DNA of 40,471 nt from WFZT01 sp964398355 (lineage in GTDB: Bacteria > Hydrothermota > Hydrothermia > B15-G9 > WFZT01), in NCBI GenBank assembly GCA_964398355.1, contig CAYNMM010000088.1:1-40471 (forward strand), read 5' to 3'. The position numbers and the translations under genes were made by a program. The notes under the pieces are model-generated. The model saw nothing but the letters and a program-made list of their open reading frames with translations. It was not told the DNA's origin and did no database searches. The number at the start of each line of letters is the position of its first letter. Position 1 is the first letter of the stretch. Shown here piece after piece: positions 8,914 through 17,986 of this stretch.

Positions 8914-9882
8914 GTGATAGAAAGAGTCGATGAAATTAGAAAGAAATTTTACGATGAGTTTAAGCAGGTCTTATCTTTGAGAGAGCTTGAGGATATTCGA
9001 ATTAAATATCTTGGCAAAAAGGGGGAAATAACCAATCTACTGAAAAAGATCAAGGAAGTTCCTCCAGAAGAGAGACGGGCCTTCGGTCAGGCTGTTAATA
9101 CATTGAAAAATGAAATACAAAGAGAGATACAGCAGGCAAAAGAAAAACTTGAAAGACTTGAAAGGTCGAGAAAACTTGATCTCACATTACCGGGAAAGTT
9201 AGTCGTTGCTGGAAAGAAACATCCACTCGTTAAAGTAATGGAAGAGCTGGTTGAAATTGCTGTTGGACTTGGATTTGAAATTGTTGATGGGCCTGAAATC
9301 GAGTGGGAATATTACAACTTTGAAGCGTTAAATATCCCGGAGTACCATCCCTCCCGTGATATGTGGAGTACCCTCTTTATCACCGATAAAATGCTTTTAA
9401 GAACTCATACTTCACCGGTTCAGATACGAACAATGAAGAAGAAGAAGCCCCCCTTGAAAGTTTTCCATCCAGGTAGAGTCTATCGGAAGGATCCTTTTGA
9501 TGCTTCCCACGCCCCTGCGTTTTTCCAGGCAGAGGGATTGTACGTTGATAGAAATGTTTCTTTTGCTGATTTAAAGGCAACTCTGGAAATGTTTACAAAG
9601 GAACTTTTTGGCCCACAGACGAGGATAAGATTTTTACCGTCTTATTTCCCATTTACAGAGCCTTCTACTGAAGTACTTGTAAACTGGGGAGAGGGTTGGC
9701 TTGAAATTCTCGGAGCCGGAATGGTTCACCCAAAAGTCTTTGAGGCTGTTGGATACGACCCGGAAGAGTGGACTGGTTACGCATTCGGCCTGGGTCCTGA
9801 CAGGATAGCTATGATTAAATATGGAATTGATGATATAAGGCTTTTTTACGAAAATGACCTTAGATTAATCAAGGAGCTCTAA
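8914..9882 (+). CDS. pheS: Phenylalanine-tRNA ligase alpha subunit
   Basis: Catalytic alpha subunit of the (alpha-beta)2 PheRS that charges tRNA-Phe with phenylalanine in the cytoplasm. 322 residues; bacterial subunits are usually 320-350. An N-terminal coiled coil (about 1-90) precedes the class II synthetase core with LRTHTSPVQ, the FHPGRVYRKDPFDASHAPAFFQAEG motif-2 region, and motif 3 GLGPDRIAMIKYGIDDIR near the end. It starts with GTG at 8914 behind AAGGAGG (8899-8905). The gap to pheT is 3 bases. Confidence 0.98.
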   Translation: MIERVDEIRKKFYDEFKQVLSLRELEDIRIKYLGKKGEITNLLKKIKEVPPEERRAFGQAVNTLKNEIQREIQQAKEKLERLERSRKLDLTLPGKLVVAGKKHPLVKVMEELVEIAVGLGFEIVDGPEIEWEYYNFEALNIPEYHPSRDMWSTLFITDKMLLRTHTSPVQIRTMKKKKPPLKVFHPGRVYRKDPFDASHAPAFFQAEGLYVDRNVSFADLKATLEMFTKELFGPQTRIRFLPSYFPFTEPSTEVLVNWGEGWLEILGAGMVHPKVFEAVGYDPEEWTGYAFGLGPDRIAMIKYGIDDIRLFYENDLRLIKEL

Positions 9883-9885
9883 ACC

Positions 9886-12246
9886 ATGAAAATACTTTAC
9901 AATTGGCTTAAAGATTATATTGATCTTAAGATAAAACCTGATGATCTTGTGGAACTTCTTGACTCCCTTGGTATTCCTGTTGAGGAATTTAAATATCTTG
10001 GAGAAGGTTTGGAAAATCTTGTCGTAGGAGAGATTGTTGAAATTGAGCCGCATCCTGAATCACAAAAACTTAGAGTTTTAAAGATTTTTGTTGGAGACGA
10101 ATCTGTCCAGGTCGTTTCTGGTGCCCCCGGTCTTTATGTCGGAATGAAAGTGGTCCAAGCGATGCCAGGAACTATTTTGCCCGGTGGATTTAAGATAGAC
10201 AAGCGTCGGATTAGAGGGGTCATGTCTTATGGGATGCCACTTTCTGAAGAAGAACTCGGACTGGCAGATCATTCGGATACCATTATTGAGCTTCCAGATG
10301 AATTGAAACCCGGAGAATCTCCTCTCTCATATCTCCAGATGGATGACTATCTTTACGATCTTGAGATCACTCATAACAGAGGTGATCTGCTGGGGTATAT
10401 TGGAATAGCCCAGGATATTAGAGCGAAGACAGGTGATGAACTGATTCCACCCAGAGTTGGCGTGGAAGAAGATCCTGAAATTGGGAAGTTTCCCATTGAG
10501 ATAAACGCTCCAGACGGTTGTCCTCGATATACAGGGAGAGTTATCAAAGGCATCAAAGTGGGACCATCTCCGCATTGGATGAGATATAGATTGGCCCTTA
10601 TTGGACAGAGACCCATTAACAATATTGTTGATATAACGAACTATGTTCTCTTTGAACTTGGTCAGCCGATCCATGCATTTGATCTTGAAAAGGTTGAAGA
10701 AAAAATTATTGTCCGATTTGCGAAAAATGGTGAGAAAATTGTGACGCTTGATGGTGTTGAAAGAGAACTTACTGAAGATATTCTCCTTATTGCCGATAGT
10801 AAAAAACCTCTTGCACTTGCAGGAATAATGGGTGGCGAATATTCAGGTGTTCAGGAAAATACGAAAGACCTCATGGTAGAAGTCGCATACTTTGATCCTG
10901 TTGTAATTAGAAAGGGTACCATGAGGTTAAAACTCAGTACAGAGGCATCATACAGATTTGAGAGAAAGATTGATCCAGAGTTATCTCCACTTGCATCTAA
11001 CAGGATAGCAAGATTGATCACGGAAATTGCAGGTGGACGTGTGGGACCAATCAATGATGTCAACCACCTCAAGATAAAGCCTGTAAAAATTTTTCTGAAA
11101 AAGTCATATCTTGAAAGACTCCTTGGATATGAGATACCGGAGAGCAAAGTTGTAGAAATTTTTGACAATCTTGGCTTTACAGTTCACAAGGATGAAAATG
11201 GGTTTGATGTAATTGTTCCCACGAGAAGGCAGGATATTTCCTTGCCAGCAGACCTTGTCGAAGAGGTTGCAAGAATTTATGGGTACGACAATATTCCCGG
11301 AAAAATTATCTCAACGTCTGGAGAACTGGTAGGGAAAAAGTTAAAGAAGAAGACTGACTACATCAGAGAATTTCTCGTTAAACTTGGGTTATTTGAAGTC
11401 AAAACTATAGAGTTTGTGGGTAAAAAAGAGTTGTCTTTATTTGCATATCCCGAGCAAGATGCTGTTAGAATAAAAAACCCTGTCAATGAATCCTATGAGT
11501 TCATGAGACCTATGCTTTCCATGAGTGTTATTCAGGTGGTATCCACAAATTGGAGAAGAGGTATATCTCCTATCAAGGTTTTTGAAGCTGGAAAAGCCTT
11601 TTTATGGCAGGGACCGGATGATTTACCTATAGAAGATGAACGTGTGGTTGTGATGATGGCAGGTAAGTATCCCAAAACCCCTTTTAACGAGGAAAGAAAA
11701 CTCGATTATTATGATTTGAAGGGTGTGCTTGATGCTCTTGCAGAGGAATTTGATTTCTCTTATGAATTGGAACCTGCTGAGAAAGATTTTCTTAGTATTG
11801 GAGCCGATGTCGTTATAAACGGAAACTATGCTGGATTTATCGGTGAACTTTCTATTGGTCGTTTTTATGATGTGAAAGATAGTATCTATGCCCTTGAAAT
11901 TTCTTTGCAAAATGTAGAGGTAAAGGGTAAAAGATTCAGGCCATTTTCCATTTTCCCATCGGTAAAAAGAGATATTTCTATAGTGACTGATCTGGAAGTA
12001 CCCTACATTCAGGTTGCTAAAATTCTTGAGACATTTGACTCTGTTTTTCTGAAGAGCTTTAGACTTCTGGATATTTATACAGGTAAACCTTTACCTTCAG
12101 GGAAAAAGAGTTTAACATTTACTCTTGAATTTCAATCTGACGAGAGGACGTTAAGTGACGAAGAGGTAGATAGAGAATTTAATAGACTGATAGATCTTTT
12201 AAAACGGTCAGGTTATCAAATAAGAGGAATTGATGATGTCGGATGA
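9886..12246 (+). CDS. pheT: Phenylalanine-tRNA ligase beta subunit
   Basis: Partner of PheS responsible for editing and tRNA binding. 786 residues, normal bacterial length. An EMAP/OB-type tRNA-binding domain (about 40-150, VGEIVEIEPHPESQKLRVLKI) is followed by B3/B4 editing (about 210-390), B5 (about 400-475), a pseudo-catalytic core, and the C-terminal ferredoxin-fold anticodon-binding domain (FRPFSIFPSVKRDISIV onward). AAGGAG at 9871-9876 lies 9 bases before the ATG. The 3' end overlaps the next small gene. Confidence 0.98.
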   Translation: MKILYNWLKDYIDLKIKPDDLVELLDSLGIPVEEFKYLGEGLENLVVGEIVEIEPHPESQKLRVLKIFVGDESVQVVSGAPGLYVGMKVVQAMPGTILPGGFKIDKRRIRGVMSYGMPLSEEELGLADHSDTIIELPDELKPGESPLSYLQMDDYLYDLEITHNRGDLLGYIGIAQDIRAKTGDELIPPRVGVEEDPEIGKFPIEINAPDGCPRYTGRVIKGIKVGPSPHWMRYRLALIGQRPINNIVDITNYVLFELGQPIHAFDLEKVEEKIIVRFAKNGEKIVTLDGVERELTEDILLIADSKKPLALAGIMGGEYSGVQENTKDLMVEVAYFDPVVIRKGTMRLKLSTEASYRFERKIDPELSPLASNRIARLITEIAGGRVGPINDVNHLKIKPVKIFLKKSYLERLLGYEIPESKVVEIFDNLGFTVHKDENGFDVIVPTRRQDISLPADLVEEVARIYGYDNIPGKIISTSGELVGKKLKKKTDYIREFLVKLGLFEVKTIEFVGKKELSLFAYPEQDAVRIKNPVNESYEFMRPMLSMSVIQVVSTNWRRGISPIKVFEAGKAFLWQGPDDLPIEDERVVVMMAGKYPKTPFNEERKLDYYDLKGVLDALAEEFDFSYELEPAEKDFLSIGADVVINGNYAGFIGELSIGRFYDVKDSIYALEISLQNVEVKGKRFRPFSIFPSVKRDISIVTDLEVPYIQVAKILETFDSVFLKSFRLLDIYTGKPLPSGKKSLTFTLEFQSDERTLSDEEVDREFNRLIDLLKRSGYQIRGIDDVG

Positions 12247-12442
12247 GCTGCTTGACAGACTTGAGGATAGGATCGATGAGTTGATCAGGGAGTTGAAGAG
12301 CCTCAGGATAGAAAATTCACAGTTGAAAGATGAGAGGGCAAAGTTATTAAAAGAGCGGGAAAAATTAGTTAGGACTGTGAGTAAACTTGAAAAAGAATTG
12401 AATAAAATTTCCATCAAACTTTCAATGTTTGAGAGATCATGA
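12236..12442 (+). CDS. Small coiled-coil protein, possible ZapB-like partner of ZapA
   Basis: Short acidic/basic heptad protein of 68 residues, predicted to be almost entirely one coiled coil (LLDRLEDRIDELIRELKSLR, then repeats of leucine-spaced K/E residues). Three ATG codons occur in a row at 12230, 12233 and 12236. The last is best spaced (7 bases) from AAGAGGA at 12222-12228, though all lie inside the end of pheT. Its stop overlaps the zapA start by 4 bases, so translation is probably coupled. Position beside ZapA suggests a role in Z-ring organisation like ZapB, but sequence of this kind is low in information and homology is unproved. Confidence 0.7.
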   Translation: MSDELLDRLEDRIDELIRELKSLRIENSQLKDERAKLLKEREKLVRTVSKLEKELNKISIKLSMFERS

Positions 12443-12711
12443 TCGAGACGAAACTGAGAATATATGGGATGGATATACCTATAAAGGCGGATCTGGAGGC
12501 GTCAGAGCTTCAGGCAATACGCGATTATATAGAAGACTGGATTCAAAAAATTGAGAATGAGACAAAAGGGAAAGAAAATATAAATCGGCTTCTAATTGTT
12601 TTACTTGCCTTTTTGAATGCTTCGATTGAATGTTACAAGAACAAAGAGATGCTCAACAAACAGGAGCAAAGAATACGGGCGATATTAAAGAAAATAGAAG
12701 GTTTAGAATGA
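12439..12711 (+). CDS. zapA: Cell division protein ZapA
   Basis: Small FtsZ-associated protein that cross-links protofilaments at midcell. 90 residues, family length. The N-terminal beta-hairpin domain (IETKLRIYGMDIPIKA) is followed by the long helix with the typical A-LNASIECYK-like segment (INRLLIVLLAFLNASIECYKNK), then a coiled-coil end (KNKEMLNKQEQRIRAIL). ATG at 12439 overlaps the upstream stop as ATGA. pheT-zapA-rny-ymdB is a gene order seen in several bacterial lineages. Confidence 0.88.
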   Translation: MIETKLRIYGMDIPIKADLEASELQAIRDYIEDWIQKIENETKGKENINRLLIVLLAFLNASIECYKNKEMLNKQEQRIRAILKKIEGLE

Positions 12712-12754
12712 ATTTTGAATTTTTATATTGTTCAATTTTAGGAGGTGAAAATAA

Positions 12755-14044
12755 TTGGATCTTTTTGGAGTTAAAAAACAGGACGGAGTTGCCCCACTTG
12801 CCAAAAGGATGTTGCCGCAGACTCTCACTGAGTTTGTGGGACAGGGGCATATCCTTGGAGAGGGCAAGCCCTTAAGAAAACTTATAGAAGAGGACAGACT
12901 TATTTCAGCAATATTTTATGGACCACCTGGAACCGGGAAATCGTCTCTTGCCAGGATAATAGCCAATAAAACAAGTTCTCCATTTATCTATCTGAACGCT
13001 GTTGAATCAAACGTCACTGAACTCAAGAAAAAAATTGCATTTGCTGAAAGACATTTCAAAATGTCTGGGAACAGAGCTGTCCTATTTGTTGATGAAGTCC
13101 ATAGATTTAATAGATTACAGCAAGAATATCTACTCCCATCAGTTGAAAGGGGAACGCTAACTTTCCTTGGCTCTACTGTGCAGAATCCTTTTTTTGCTAT
13201 CTCAAAAGCGTTAATCTCTCGCACACTCGTTTTTGAATTCAAACCCCTGAATGTAGACGATTTGATACTGATAATGAGGAGAGCACTAAAAGATGAAAAA
13301 AGAGGTCTGGGAAGATCAAAATTAACCGTGAAGGAAGAGGCTCTCAGACACATAGCGATAGCGTCTGAAGGTGATGCAAGGAGAGCGTTAAATTATCTGG
13401 AACTCGTCTCAATGGTAGCTGGATCTGAAATGATTGACGAAAAGATAGTCGATTCCATACTGTCACATACTTTTCATTATGATCGTACTGGAGATGAACA
13501 CTACGACATGATTTCTGCATTTATAAAATCGATAAGAGGATCGGATCCTGACGCATCAATGTACTGGATGGTTAGAATTCTGGAATCTGGTGAGGATCCA
13601 CGTTATATCCTGAGAAGGGTTTTAATACATTCCGCAGAGGATATAGGTCTTGCAGATCCGATGGCTCTTGTTGTTGCATCTTCAGCACTTACTGCATTTG
13701 AAATGGTGGGGAGACCGGAGGGGGATCTAATAATGGCTGAAGCTGTTCTTTACCTTGCGACAGCTCCTAAATCAAACACTGTTTACAGGGCGTTGAAAAA
13801 AGCCCGCGAAGTTGTAAAAAAGTACCCGCGAGAAGAAGTTCCCGAACATCTTAAAGATTCTCATTATTCGGGAGCAAAGAAACTTGGACACGGGAAAGGA
13901 TATATATATCCCCATGGGTATAAAGGGAAGGTTGAACAGCACTATCTTCCCGAAGGATTAAAGGATGTAAAAATTTTTGAACCAGTAGATATCGGATACG
14001 AGAAGCAACTAATAAAAAAGGAAAAGGAGGTTGATGAAAAATGA
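12755..14044 (+). CDS. rarA: Replication-associated recombination protein A (RarA/MgsA AAA+ ATPase)
   Basis: AAA+ clamp-loader-like ATPase acting at stalled replication forks. 429 residues, as usual. Visible features: Walker A GPPGTGKS (56-63), Walker B LFVDEVHRF (about 110-118), sensor GSTVQNP (about 139-145), Arg finger region ALISR (about 152-156), and the C-terminal tetramerisation domain with the conserved SHYSGAKKLGHGKGYIYPH stretch. The start is TTG at 12755, 9 bases after the GGAGG of TAGGAGGTG. The stop overlaps the rny start by 4 bases (ATGA). Confidence 0.96.
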   Translation: MDLFGVKKQDGVAPLAKRMLPQTLTEFVGQGHILGEGKPLRKLIEEDRLISAIFYGPPGTGKSSLARIIANKTSSPFIYLNAVESNVTELKKKIAFAERHFKMSGNRAVLFVDEVHRFNRLQQEYLLPSVERGTLTFLGSTVQNPFFAISKALISRTLVFEFKPLNVDDLILIMRRALKDEKRGLGRSKLTVKEEALRHIAIASEGDARRALNYLELVSMVAGSEMIDEKIVDSILSHTFHYDRTGDEHYDMISAFIKSIRGSDPDASMYWMVRILESGEDPRYILRRVLIHSAEDIGLADPMALVVASSALTAFEMVGRPEGDLIMAEAVLYLATAPKSNTVYRALKKAREVVKKYPREEVPEHLKDSHYSGAKKLGHGKGYIYPHGYKGKVEQHYLPEGLKDVKIFEPVDIGYEKQLIKKEKEVDEK

Positions 14045-15600
14045 TGTTCGTTTCAGTCGTATTGTTAATACTTGGGTTGATAGTTGGATTTGCTGCTGGG
14101 TTACTCTATTTCAAGTCACAATATGTGAAAAGGCTGGAGGAAGCCAGGGGGAGTGCCGAAAAGATTATCGATGAAGCCAAAAAAGAGGCCCATAGTATTA
14201 AGAAAGATGCAGAAGTAAAAGCAAAAGAGTACTGGTACAACGAAAAGAGAAAATTTGAAAAGGAATCTTATGAGGAAAGACGTCGCCTTGAGAAAGAGAG
14301 AAAGGCTCTCGATGAACGTGAAAATCAGTTAGATAGAAGAGCAGATAATATTTCTCGCAAGGAAAGAGAATTGAGAAATCTTGAAAAAGCTCTTCAGGAA
14401 AGGGAAAGAAATATTAAGGCAAAAGAGGACAGACTCGAACAGCTGATTCAGGAAGAGTCCAAAAAACTTGAAGAGGTCGCACGTCTCACACGAGAAGAAG
14501 CAAAGGCTGAACTCATGAGGACACTTGAAGCTCAGGCAAGATATGAAGCCGCACAACTTGTGTATAAGATCCGTGAAGAAGCGAAAGAGAAAGCTGAGAG
14601 GGAAGCCAAGGAGATTATTGCTACTGCGATTCAGAGATGTGCAACCTCTCACACAGCAGAGTCATCTGTCTCTGTTGTCCCTCTCCCATCCGATGATATG
14701 AAGGGACGCATCATTGGTAGGGAAGGCCGTAACATTAGAGCCTTTGAGGCAGCCACAGGTGTTGAAGTAATCATCGATGATACACCGGAGGCAGTTACTT
14801 TATCAGCGTTTGATCCAATGAGACGTGAAATCGCCAGACTTGCACTTGAGAAACTTATGCAAGACGGCAGAATCCACCCTGCACGCATTGAGGAAGTTGT
14901 TGAAAAAGTGAAACAGGAGTTTGATGAGTATATCAAGAAAATAGGTGAGGAAGTTCTTCTTGAACTTGGTATCGCCGGTCTCCATCCGGAGCTTGTTAAA
15001 TATATCGGAAGAATGAAATTTAGATACTCTTATGGGCAGAACTTGCTTCAACACTCTATTGAAGTTGCCAAATTGTCCGGTATCATTGCTGGAGAGCTTG
15101 GATTGAGAGAAGATCTTGCTAAGAGAGCTGGCTTACTCCACGACATAGGTAAACTGGCAGACGATACTTATGAAGGTCCACACGCGGTCATAGGCGCTCA
15201 GATAGCTAAAAAATTTGGTGAGAATGATCTCGTGGTTAACGCGATCGCCGCACATCATGAAGATGTTGATCCGCAGTCACCCTACGCAGTTATCGTGGCC
15301 GCAGCCGATGCTATTTCCGGATCAAGACCTGGTGCAAGAAGAGAATCACTTGAAGCCTACATAAAAAGAATCGAAAGACTTGAATCTATTGCCACAAGTT
15401 TCCCCGGAGTAGAAAAAGCATATGCCATTCAGGCTGGTAGAGAGCTCAGAATTATTGTTGAAGCAGATAAGGTCTCCGATGTAGAAGCTTTTGACCTTGC
15501 CAGAGAAGTTGCTAGTAAGATTGAAGAGGAACTTGAATATCCGGGACAGATTAAAGTTACAGTTATCAGAGAAACAAGGGCTGTCGAGTATGCAAGATAA
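14041..15600 (+). CDS. rny: Ribonuclease Y
   Basis: Membrane-anchored endoribonuclease that initiates mRNA decay. 519 residues, typical length. An N-terminal transmembrane helix (about 3-24) precedes a long charged coiled coil (about 28-200), the KH RNA-binding motif GRIIGREGRNIR (222-233), and an HD domain with LLHDIGKL (H367, D368) and AAHHEDVDP. Translation is coupled to rarA through the ATGA overlap. A GC hairpin follows directly after the stop. Confidence 0.98.
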   Translation: MMFVSVVLLILGLIVGFAAGLLYFKSQYVKRLEEARGSAEKIIDEAKKEAHSIKKDAEVKAKEYWYNEKRKFEKESYEERRRLEKERKALDERENQLDRRADNISRKERELRNLEKALQERERNIKAKEDRLEQLIQEESKKLEEVARLTREEAKAELMRTLEAQARYEAAQLVYKIREEAKEKAEREAKEIIATAIQRCATSHTAESSVSVVPLPSDDMKGRIIGREGRNIRAFEAATGVEVIIDDTPEAVTLSAFDPMRREIARLALEKLMQDGRIHPARIEEVVEKVKQEFDEYIKKIGEEVLLELGIAGLHPELVKYIGRMKFRYSYGQNLLQHSIEVAKLSGIIAGELGLREDLAKRAGLLHDIGKLADDTYEGPHAVIGAQIAKKFGENDLVVNAIAAHHEDVDPQSPYAVIVAAADAISGSRPGARRESLEAYIKRIERLESIATSFPGVEKAYAIQAGRELRIIVEADKVSDVEAFDLAREVASKIEEELEYPGQIKVTVIRETRAVEYAR

Positions 15601-15605
15601 TAATT

Positions 15606-15628
15606 GGAGGGGGTGGTTTTCCCCCTCC
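15606..15628 (+). terminator. GC hairpin after rny
   Basis: GGAGGGGG (15606-15613) pairs with CCCCCTCC (15621-15628), with a 7-base loop, and is followed by TCTTTAAC. It lies in the 50-base gap between rny and ymdB. Since the next genes continue on the same strand, it probably terminates part of the transcripts or protects the rny 3' end. Confidence 0.6.
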
Positions 15629-15650
15629 TCTTTAACGAAAGGATTTTTTA

Positions 15651-16436
15651 ATGAGACTTTTATTCATTGGCGATGTGGTTGGTAAACCGGGTAGAAAGGC
15701 CCTTCGCGAACTCTTACCCTCCCTCCGTAATGAGTACAACGTTGATATAATACTTGCCAATGTCGAGAATGCAGCTGGCGGAGCCGGTGTGACTAAAAAA
15801 GTCCTCGATGAAATAAAAAGTTACGGTGTCCACGTGATGACCGGCGGAAATCATATCTGGGATAAAAGAGAAATTTTCAAATATATCGATGAGTACCCCA
15901 TGTTGATCAGACCCGCAAATTATCCCCCCGGAGCACCAGGTAGGGGATTTATTGAATATACAACTGAAACTGGCTTGCAAATCACAGTGATTAACCTGAT
16001 GGGACGGCTGTTTGTTATGAATATAGATTGCCCTTTCAGAAAATTTGATGAAATATACGATCGCATCAGAGACAGGATTGTCATAGTCGATTTTCATGCT
16101 GAAACAACGGCTGAAAAACAGGCGTTTGGGTTCTACGTTGATGGAAGAGCCTCCCTCGTTGTTGGAACACACACACATGTTCAGACAGCCGATGAGAAAA
16201 TTTTACCTGGTGGTACTGGCTATATTACCGATCTCGGCATGACAGGAGGATTGAGAGGAGTTATTGGTATAAAGAGTGAACTTGCCATCCAGAGATTCAT
16301 CACTCAGCTTCCCGTTAAATACGAGCCTTCAAAAGAGGAAATCGGACTCGAGGGTATTTTTGCAGAAATTGATAATCTGACCGGTAAAACAAAGAAAATT
16401 GAACGAATCAGGAGGTTCATTAATGAGAGAAATTGA
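15651..16436 (+). CDS. ymdB: YmdB-family metallophosphoesterase (cyclic-nucleotide phosphodiesterase type)
   Basis: Dinuclear-metal phosphoesterase. In Bacillus, YmdB hydrolyses 2',3'/3',5'-cyclic nucleotides and lies next to rny. 261 residues, family length. Metal ligands are visible in FIGDVVG (D8), NVENAAGG (about E39/N40), TGGNHIWD (about N67/H68), DFHAE (about H149) and GTHTHVQTAD (about H172, H174). The start ATG 15651 follows GAAAGGA. The last 14 bases overlap the start of the fumarase alpha gene, tying RNA turnover and central metabolism genes into one run. Confidence 0.95.
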   Translation: MRLLFIGDVVGKPGRKALRELLPSLRNEYNVDIILANVENAAGGAGVTKKVLDEIKSYGVHVMTGGNHIWDKREIFKYIDEYPMLIRPANYPPGAPGRGFIEYTTETGLQITVINLMGRLFVMNIDCPFRKFDEIYDRIRDRIVIVDFHAETTAEKQAFGFYVDGRASLVVGTHTHVQTADEKILPGGTGYITDLGMTGGLRGVIGIKSELAIQRFITQLPVKYEPSKEEIGLEGIFAEIDNLTGKTKKIERIRRFINERN

Positions 16437-17265
16437 CTATAACTTGATTGTAGAAACTGTTAGAAATCTTGCAATTGAATCTAATTCGGTGCTTGACGAA
16501 GATGTATACAACGCTCTTCGAGAAGCTTACGAAAAGGAAGAATCCCCTACCGGTAAAGAAGTCCTGAAGCAAATACTCGATAACGATGAGATCGCAAGAA
16601 TCGAGATGGTACCTATTTGCCAGGATACAGGAACTGTGGTCATGTTCGTTGAAGTGGGAGAGGAAGTTTTCATTAAAGGTGGGCATCTCAAAGATGCTCT
16701 TATTGAAGGTGTGAGAAAGGGATACATCGATGGTTATTTAAGAAAATCTATGGTAAGAGATCCACTCAGAAGAGGTAATACCGGTGATAATACACCGCCA
16801 ATAATCCATTTCGATATTGTTCCCGGCGATAGGATAAAAATCTTATTTGCACCCAAGGGTGGTGGTGGGGAAAATATGAGTATCGCAAAGTTATTTGCAC
16901 CTGCAGCTGGCAAAGAAGGTATAAAGAAATTCGTTGTAGATGTCGTTGATAAAGCTGGCGGAAACCCATGCCCACCTATCGTCGTAGGAGTTGGAATAGG
17001 TGGTAATTTTGAAATGTCAGCAATACTTGCAAAGAAATCTCTTTTCCGGAAAATTGGCGAAAGAAACCCCGATCCATTTTATGCTGAACTGGAGCTGGAA
17101 TTACTCGAAGAGATTAATAAACTCGGAATTGGACCGATGGGACTTGGTGGAGCTGTAACTGCTCTTGATGTTCACATTGAATACTTTCCAAGCCATATAG
17201 CCTCGATACCGGTCGCTGTAAACATCCAATGCCATGCTAATAGACATAAAGTTGCTATTTTATAG
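16423..17265 (+). CDS. Class I fumarate hydratase, alpha subunit (two-subunit Fe-S type)
   Basis: N-terminal half of a [4Fe-4S] class I fumarase that interconverts fumarate and malate; in this type the two halves are separate proteins. 280 residues from ATG 16423. AGGAGG at 16410-16415 sets this start over an ATG at 16399. Cluster cysteines are in PICQDTG (about 64), GNPCPPIVVG (about 183) and IQCHANR (about 270). GKGGGGEN-type and GIGPMGLGG motifs are conserved. It overlaps the end of ymdB and is 12 bases from the beta gene. It resembles FumA N-halves more than TtdA, but a wider hydro-lyase specificity cannot be excluded. Confidence 0.9.
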   Translation: MREIDYNLIVETVRNLAIESNSVLDEDVYNALREAYEKEESPTGKEVLKQILDNDEIARIEMVPICQDTGTVVMFVEVGEEVFIKGGHLKDALIEGVRKGYIDGYLRKSMVRDPLRRGNTGDNTPPIIHFDIVPGDRIKILFAPKGGGGENMSIAKLFAPAAGKEGIKKFVVDVVDKAGGNPCPPIVVGVGIGGNFEMSAILAKKSLFRKIGERNPDPFYAELELELLEEINKLGIGPMGLGGAVTALDVHIEYFPSHIASIPVAVNIQCHANRHKVAIL

Positions 17266-17277
17266 GAGGTTTTGAAA

Positions 17278-17838
17278 ATGGGAGACGAATACAGAAGAAT
17301 TACTCCACCTTTGACGGACGATGACGTTTCACTTTTAAAAATAGGTGATAAAGTTTTGATAACAGGTTACATTTACACAGCACGAGATGCTGCCCATAAA
17401 AGACTCGTTGAACTTATTAAGAAGGATGAATCGTTACCCTTTGATATAAAGGGACAGATTATTTATTACGTGGGACCGACGCCGGCAAAACCTGGCTATG
17501 TTATTGGATCAGCTGGTCCCACAACATCTTACAGAATGGATCCTTATACTCCACCCCTTCTCGAACTCGGCTTGAAGGGTATGATTGGCAAGGGTCAAAG
17601 GGGAAAAGAAGTCAGGGAAGCAATGAAAAAATATAGGGCTGTTTATTTTGAAGCTGTGGGAGGAGCAGGTGCCCTCCTTTCCAGAAAAATAAAATCTGTA
17701 GAAGTAATTGCTTACGAGGACCTCGGAACAGAGGCCATCAGAAAGCTCTACGTAGAAGACTTCCCGGTTATAGTAGCAAATGACATTTATGGCAGTGACC
17801 TTTTCACTGAGGGCAAATCAAAGTATAGAAAAATTTGA
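17278..17838 (+). CDS. Class I fumarate hydratase, beta subunit
   Basis: C-terminal half of the two-subunit Fe-S fumarase. 186 residues from ATG 17278, placed 7 bases after AGGAGGT (17264-17270); an upstream TTG at 17272 is less likely. Seen: GYIYTARDAAHKR, YYVGPTPAKPGYVIGSAGPTTSYRMD (as in FumA rather than TtdB), GMIGKGQRG, FEAVGGAGAL and the C-terminal EDFPVIVANDIYGSDLF. It is the last gene of the plus-strand run. No GC hairpin follows it. Confidence 0.9.
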   Translation: MGDEYRRITPPLTDDDVSLLKIGDKVLITGYIYTARDAAHKRLVELIKKDESLPFDIKGQIIYYVGPTPAKPGYVIGSAGPTTSYRMDPYTPPLLELGLKGMIGKGQRGKEVREAMKKYRAVYFEAVGGAGALLSRKIKSVEVIAYEDLGTEAIRKLYVEDFPVIVANDIYGSDLFTEGKSKYRKI

Positions 17839-17986
17839 AAATAGTAGGTGTTATCTCTTTAAATAAATTTGAGTAAATACATTCTAATAATTGACCCTCA
17901 GAACTTCTTTTTTGCACAAGATAAACTCCCCTCCCACCTTTACTCTTTAAGAACCCCGGCTTTTAAACGATCAGACTTAAATTTTT

